NCBI RefSeq assembly: GCF_022347685.1
Contig: NZ_JAKRGF010000009.1
Location: 23,370-87,369, forward strand
Length of the DNA stretch: 64,000 nucleotides
Origin: Thalassobius sp. Cn5-15
GTDB lineage: Bacteria; Pseudomonadota; Alphaproteobacteria; Rhodobacterales; Rhodobacteraceae
Direction of reading: 5' to 3'
Part shown: in pieces, positions 61,662 through 64,000 of the stretch
Numbering within the stretch: the stretch's first letter is position 1
Layout: each line of letters begins with the position of its first letter
Made by a program: the position numbers and the translations under genes
Notes under the pieces: model-generated
Seen by the model: only the letters and a program-made list of their open reading frames with translations
Database searches by the model: none
What the model was told of the DNA's origin: nothing

Positions 61662-62921
61662 TTACGCCCTGTCGCGGATGCTGTAGTAGATCAGCGCCAG
61701 CACCGACCACATCAGGGTCAGGAACAGCAGCGCCAATGCGCTGAGGGTCAGGCGGCGGGGATACTGGGCACTGTCGGCAAGGGTGGGCTGCACATAGGTG
61801 GCCAGATAGCGGCTTTGGCGGGCGGCATTGGCACGCGCCAGTTCCAGCGCGGCGAGGGCGGCGCCATAGCTTTCTTCGGCATATTCGCGATCCACCATCA
61901 GGCCTTCAAACTCGGCCAGCAGTTGCGGGTAATCCGCATCAACTGCGGCGCTGCGATCCACGGTGGGTGCGGCGTCGGTAGAGGCTGGGCCTTCTCCGCT
62001 CCCCTCTCCGGCCCCCTCTCCGGCAAAGCGGTTGCGCTCGCTGCGGATGAGGTCCTGAATGGCGCTGATCCGCCGTGCCGCCTGCACCACCCGCAGATCG
62101 GTGTCAGAAGCGGTCTGTAACAAGAGATCATGATCAATCAATGCCTCTGCCAGTTGCTGCTGCAGGGTGTTCATCACCCCCATGCGTCCCTGCAGGTCCG
62201 CCTCTGGATCCACCAGCTGGGTGCGGGTTCTGAACCGGGTCAGCTCTTCGCGGGCCTGTTTCAGCCGCGCCAAGGCCACCGCCAGATCATCGCGCGCATA
62301 GCGCAGCGCATCTTCGCGCGCCTGCGTCGAGAGCGCGTTGATCATCGCCTGCCCCTGTTCGACAATCTCCCGGGCAATATCGCGCGCCATCTGTGGATCA
62401 TAGGCCAGCACCTGCACCTCAATCAGGCCGCTGGTCTGATCATAAGAGACCTGCACAACGCGGCGCCAATAGGTCAGCAGATCCGCCTGATCCGCCTTTG
62501 GGTGCAGGGCAAAGACCGGATCTTGCTGCCAGTAGGCACCATAATGACCCACCAGATCGAGGCGCTGGTTGATGTTGGCGACAATTTCAGGGCTGAGGAT
62601 GAATTCATACAGGATGTCGCCATCCTGCGAGGTGACCCCACCGGTCAGCGTGCTGAGTCCGCCAAGGAGCGTGGTGGCGGCCGTCGTCTCTTCGCCGCGC
62701 ACGGTAAAGCCGGTGGTGGAGGCATAGCGATCCGCCGCCACCGCCCAGAGGTAGACCGCGCAGGCCAGCACCGGCAGAAGAACCAGCAGCACAAAACTGA
62801 CCACCAGCCGCCAGTGCCGCCGCCGCAGACGAGCCGCAGGCACCGGGGCCGGTTGCGGCGCGGGATGCGCCACCTGGGTCTGCGCAGGCTGGTTTTGTGC
62901 GGGCTCTGAGAGGGTGGTCAT
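61662..62921 (-). CDS. KpsE-like capsule export inner-membrane adaptor
   Basis: 419 residues. A Pro/Gln-rich cytoplasmic N-terminus, transmembrane helix at about 38-58, a periplasmic coiled-coil region (RDDLAVALARLKQAREELTR), the conserved VQPTLADSAQYPRRL segment, and a second helix at the C-terminus. It links the ABC transporter to an outer-membrane exporter. At its stop CTGTCTTACGCC is directly duplicated (about 61646-61669). Confidence 0.88.
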   Translation of the reverse strand: MTTLSEPAQNQPAQTQVAHPAPQPAPVPAARLRRRHWRLVVSFVLLVLLPVLACAVYLWAVAADRYASTTGFTVRGEETTAATTLLGGLSTLTGGVTSQDGDILYEFILSPEIVANINQRLDLVGHYGAYWQQDPVFALHPKADQADLLTYWRRVVQVSYDQTSGLIEVQVLAYDPQMARDIAREIVEQGQAMINALSTQAREDALRYARDDLAVALARLKQAREELTRFRTRTQLVDPEADLQGRMGVMNTLQQQLAEALIDHDLLLQTASDTDLRVVQAARRISAIQDLIRSERNRFAGEGAGEGSGEGPASTDAAPTVDRSAAVDADYPQLLAEFEGLMVDREYAEESYGAALAALELARANAARQSRYLATYVQPTLADSAQYPRRLTLSALALLFLTLMWSVLALIYYSIRDRA

Positions 62922-63009
62922 GAAAATGCTCCTGCCGGATGCGCCTAAAATAGCTTAAGGTTTCAGTATATACAGCCAGTTAACGTGATCACGATAGGAT
63001 ATCTCCGGG

Positions 63010-63849
63010 ATGGAGGATGCAAGCCGTCAGGTAGATACGCAGGCGCCCCTGCCGCCAAGCGGGCGCAGCAGGCACGGCGCCAAACGTCGCTTCGCCACGT
63101 TTCGTGCGGTGGCGGCTTTGATGTTGCGGGAAATGGCCACCCGCTATGGCCGCGCCTCGGGTGGCTATGTCTGGGCGGTGCTGGAACCGCTTGGCACCAT
63201 CGCAATGCTGGCGTTCGGGTTCTCCTTGGTGCTGGCAACACCGCCCTTGGGCAACAGTTTCATCCTGTTCTTTGCCGCGGGCTTTCTGCCCTTCAACCTC
63301 AGCCTTGGCATTGCCACCATGGTGGAGCGGATGATCCACTTCTCCCGCCCGTTGTTGTTTTATCCGGCGGTCACATGGCTGGATGCGATGCTGGCGCGGG
63401 TGATTTTGAACACGCTCACCGCACTTTTGGTGATGGTGCTGTTGTTCACCGCCATCCTGATGCTCACAGACACCACCACAGTGGTGCAGATGGGGCCGAT
63501 TGTGCTGGCCTGCGCGCTGGCGGTTCTACTGGGGTCCGGCGTGGGGCTGATCAACTGCGTGATCGGCGGGCTGTTTCCCACCTGGGAACGGGTCTGGGCC
63601 ATCCTGACCCGACCGCTGTTTCTGGCATCTGGCATTTTTTACACCTTTGAAAGCCTGCCCCGTCAGGTGCAGGAGATCCTGTGGTGGAACCCGATCGTGC
63701 ATATCGTCAGCCTGATGCGCACCGGATTTTATCCAATGTACCGCGCGTCTCATGTCAGCCTTGGCTATGTGGTGGCGGTGAGCCTGATCTGCCTCCTCTT
63801 GGGGCTGATCCTGATGCAGCGCCATCACCGGACATTGCTGCAGGGGTGA
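63010..63849 (+). CDS. KpsM-like ABC-2 polysaccharide transporter permease
   Basis: 279 residues with about six transmembrane helices. MLREMATRYGRASGGYVWAV and LEPLGTIAMLAFGFSLV near the start and the MRTGFYPMYRASHVSLGY segment late are typical of KpsM/CtrC permeases. Divergent from the KpsE-like gene over an 88-bp promoter gap. A permease of the ATPase at 60958-61620. Confidence 0.92.
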   Translation: MEDASRQVDTQAPLPPSGRSRHGAKRRFATFRAVAALMLREMATRYGRASGGYVWAVLEPLGTIAMLAFGFSLVLATPPLGNSFILFFAAGFLPFNLSLGIATMVERMIHFSRPLLFYPAVTWLDAMLARVILNTLTALLVMVLLFTAILMLTDTTTVVQMGPIVLACALAVLLGSGVGLINCVIGGLFPTWERVWAILTRPLFLASGIFYTFESLPRQVQEILWWNPIVHIVSLMRTGFYPMYRASHVSLGYVVAVSLICLLLGLILMQRHHRTLLQG

Positions 63850-64000
63850 GGCAGATTTGAGGCCTGCCCACATTTGAAGTCTAGCACCAACCCGTGGGGC
63901 GGGTCGTGCCGGAGGCACGCCTCAAACGCAGAAAAGCCGGCCCAGATACGGACCGACTTCCCCGGAGTTATGGGCCCCCTGTATCGAGGGGCCCAATGAG
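63850..64000. other. Right-edge non-coding stretch with a hairpin
   Basis: After the KpsM-like stop no gene is visible. An 8-bp perfect stem TGGGCCCC / GGGGCCCA spans 63971-63995 with a 9-base loop, and a smaller GTGCC-GGA-GGCAC hairpin lies near 63907. Either could end transcription; neither has a T-run. Confidence 0.4.

Overview
The window reads as most of an extrachromosomal replicon of an alphaproteobacterium of the Rhodobacteraceae (Roseobacter group). The evidence is a RepA-type initiator facing away from parA-parB, an iteron origin with a DnaA box, custom parS palindromes, and a rhamnose operon (rmlCBDA) with Wza/Wzc/Wzi and Kps-type exopolysaccharide genes. This gene set matches what is known of RepA-I 'biofilm plasmids' of roseobacters. 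The assignment rests on gene content and family resemblance only; no database search was run.

Layout. 1-5.7 kb: nucleotide-sugar operon on the minus strand, rmlC-rmlB-rmlD-rmlA-manC-ugd, with ugd cut by the window edge. 6.0-8.7 kb: a secreted serralysin-like M10 metalloprotease with RTX repeats and a small exported protein. 9.0-13.2 kb: repA, origin, parA, parB. 13.2-19.6 kb: polysaccharide assembly genes (Wzi-like, a FlaA1/CapD-like protein with altered catalytic residues, Wza, a WecA-type initiating transferase). 19.6-24.3 kb: a graveyard of IS3 and IS110 pieces, a GMC oxidoreductase tail, a frameshifted AAA+ ATPase and a broken DUF927 protein. 24.3-40.6 kb: a compact biosynthetic island. 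40.6-42.7 kb: an IS3-family element interrupted by a second IS3-family element. 42.7-54.8 kb: a visibly AT-richer O-antigen/exopolysaccharide island (EpsG-like polymerase, flippase, glycosyltransferases, amino-sugar genes). 55-64 kb: Wzc-type tyrosine kinase, phosphatase, glycosyltransferase, sulfotransferase-like protein and a KpsT/KpsE/KpsM exporter.

The most notable content is the 24.3-40.6 kb island. A MocR-type regulator diverges from a 14-gene co-directional run. Its first half contains close look-alikes of the D-cycloserine enzymes DcsB (hydroxyarginine hydrolase), DcsA (haem-dependent arginine N-hydroxylase), a DcsJ-like EamA exporter, DcsD (O-ureidoserine synthase) and DcsE (serine/homoserine O-acetyltransferase). 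The racemase DcsC and the cyclising ATP-grasp ligase DcsG are absent. The second half carries an N-carbamoyl-amino-acid hydrolase, a set reminiscent of saxitoxin sxtI-J-K-L (carbamoyltransferase, SxtJ-like peptide, a 28-residue peptide, an SGNH/GDSL protein), a 708-residue protein with a haem-oxygenase-like diiron domain, a class III aminotransferase and a LysE exporter. I infer a hydroxyurea/O-ureido-amino-acid pathway diverted to an undescribed carbamoylated or N-O-containing product. The island is bracketed by exact 14-bp inverted repeats (24287-24300 and 40559-40572), which suggests mobility.
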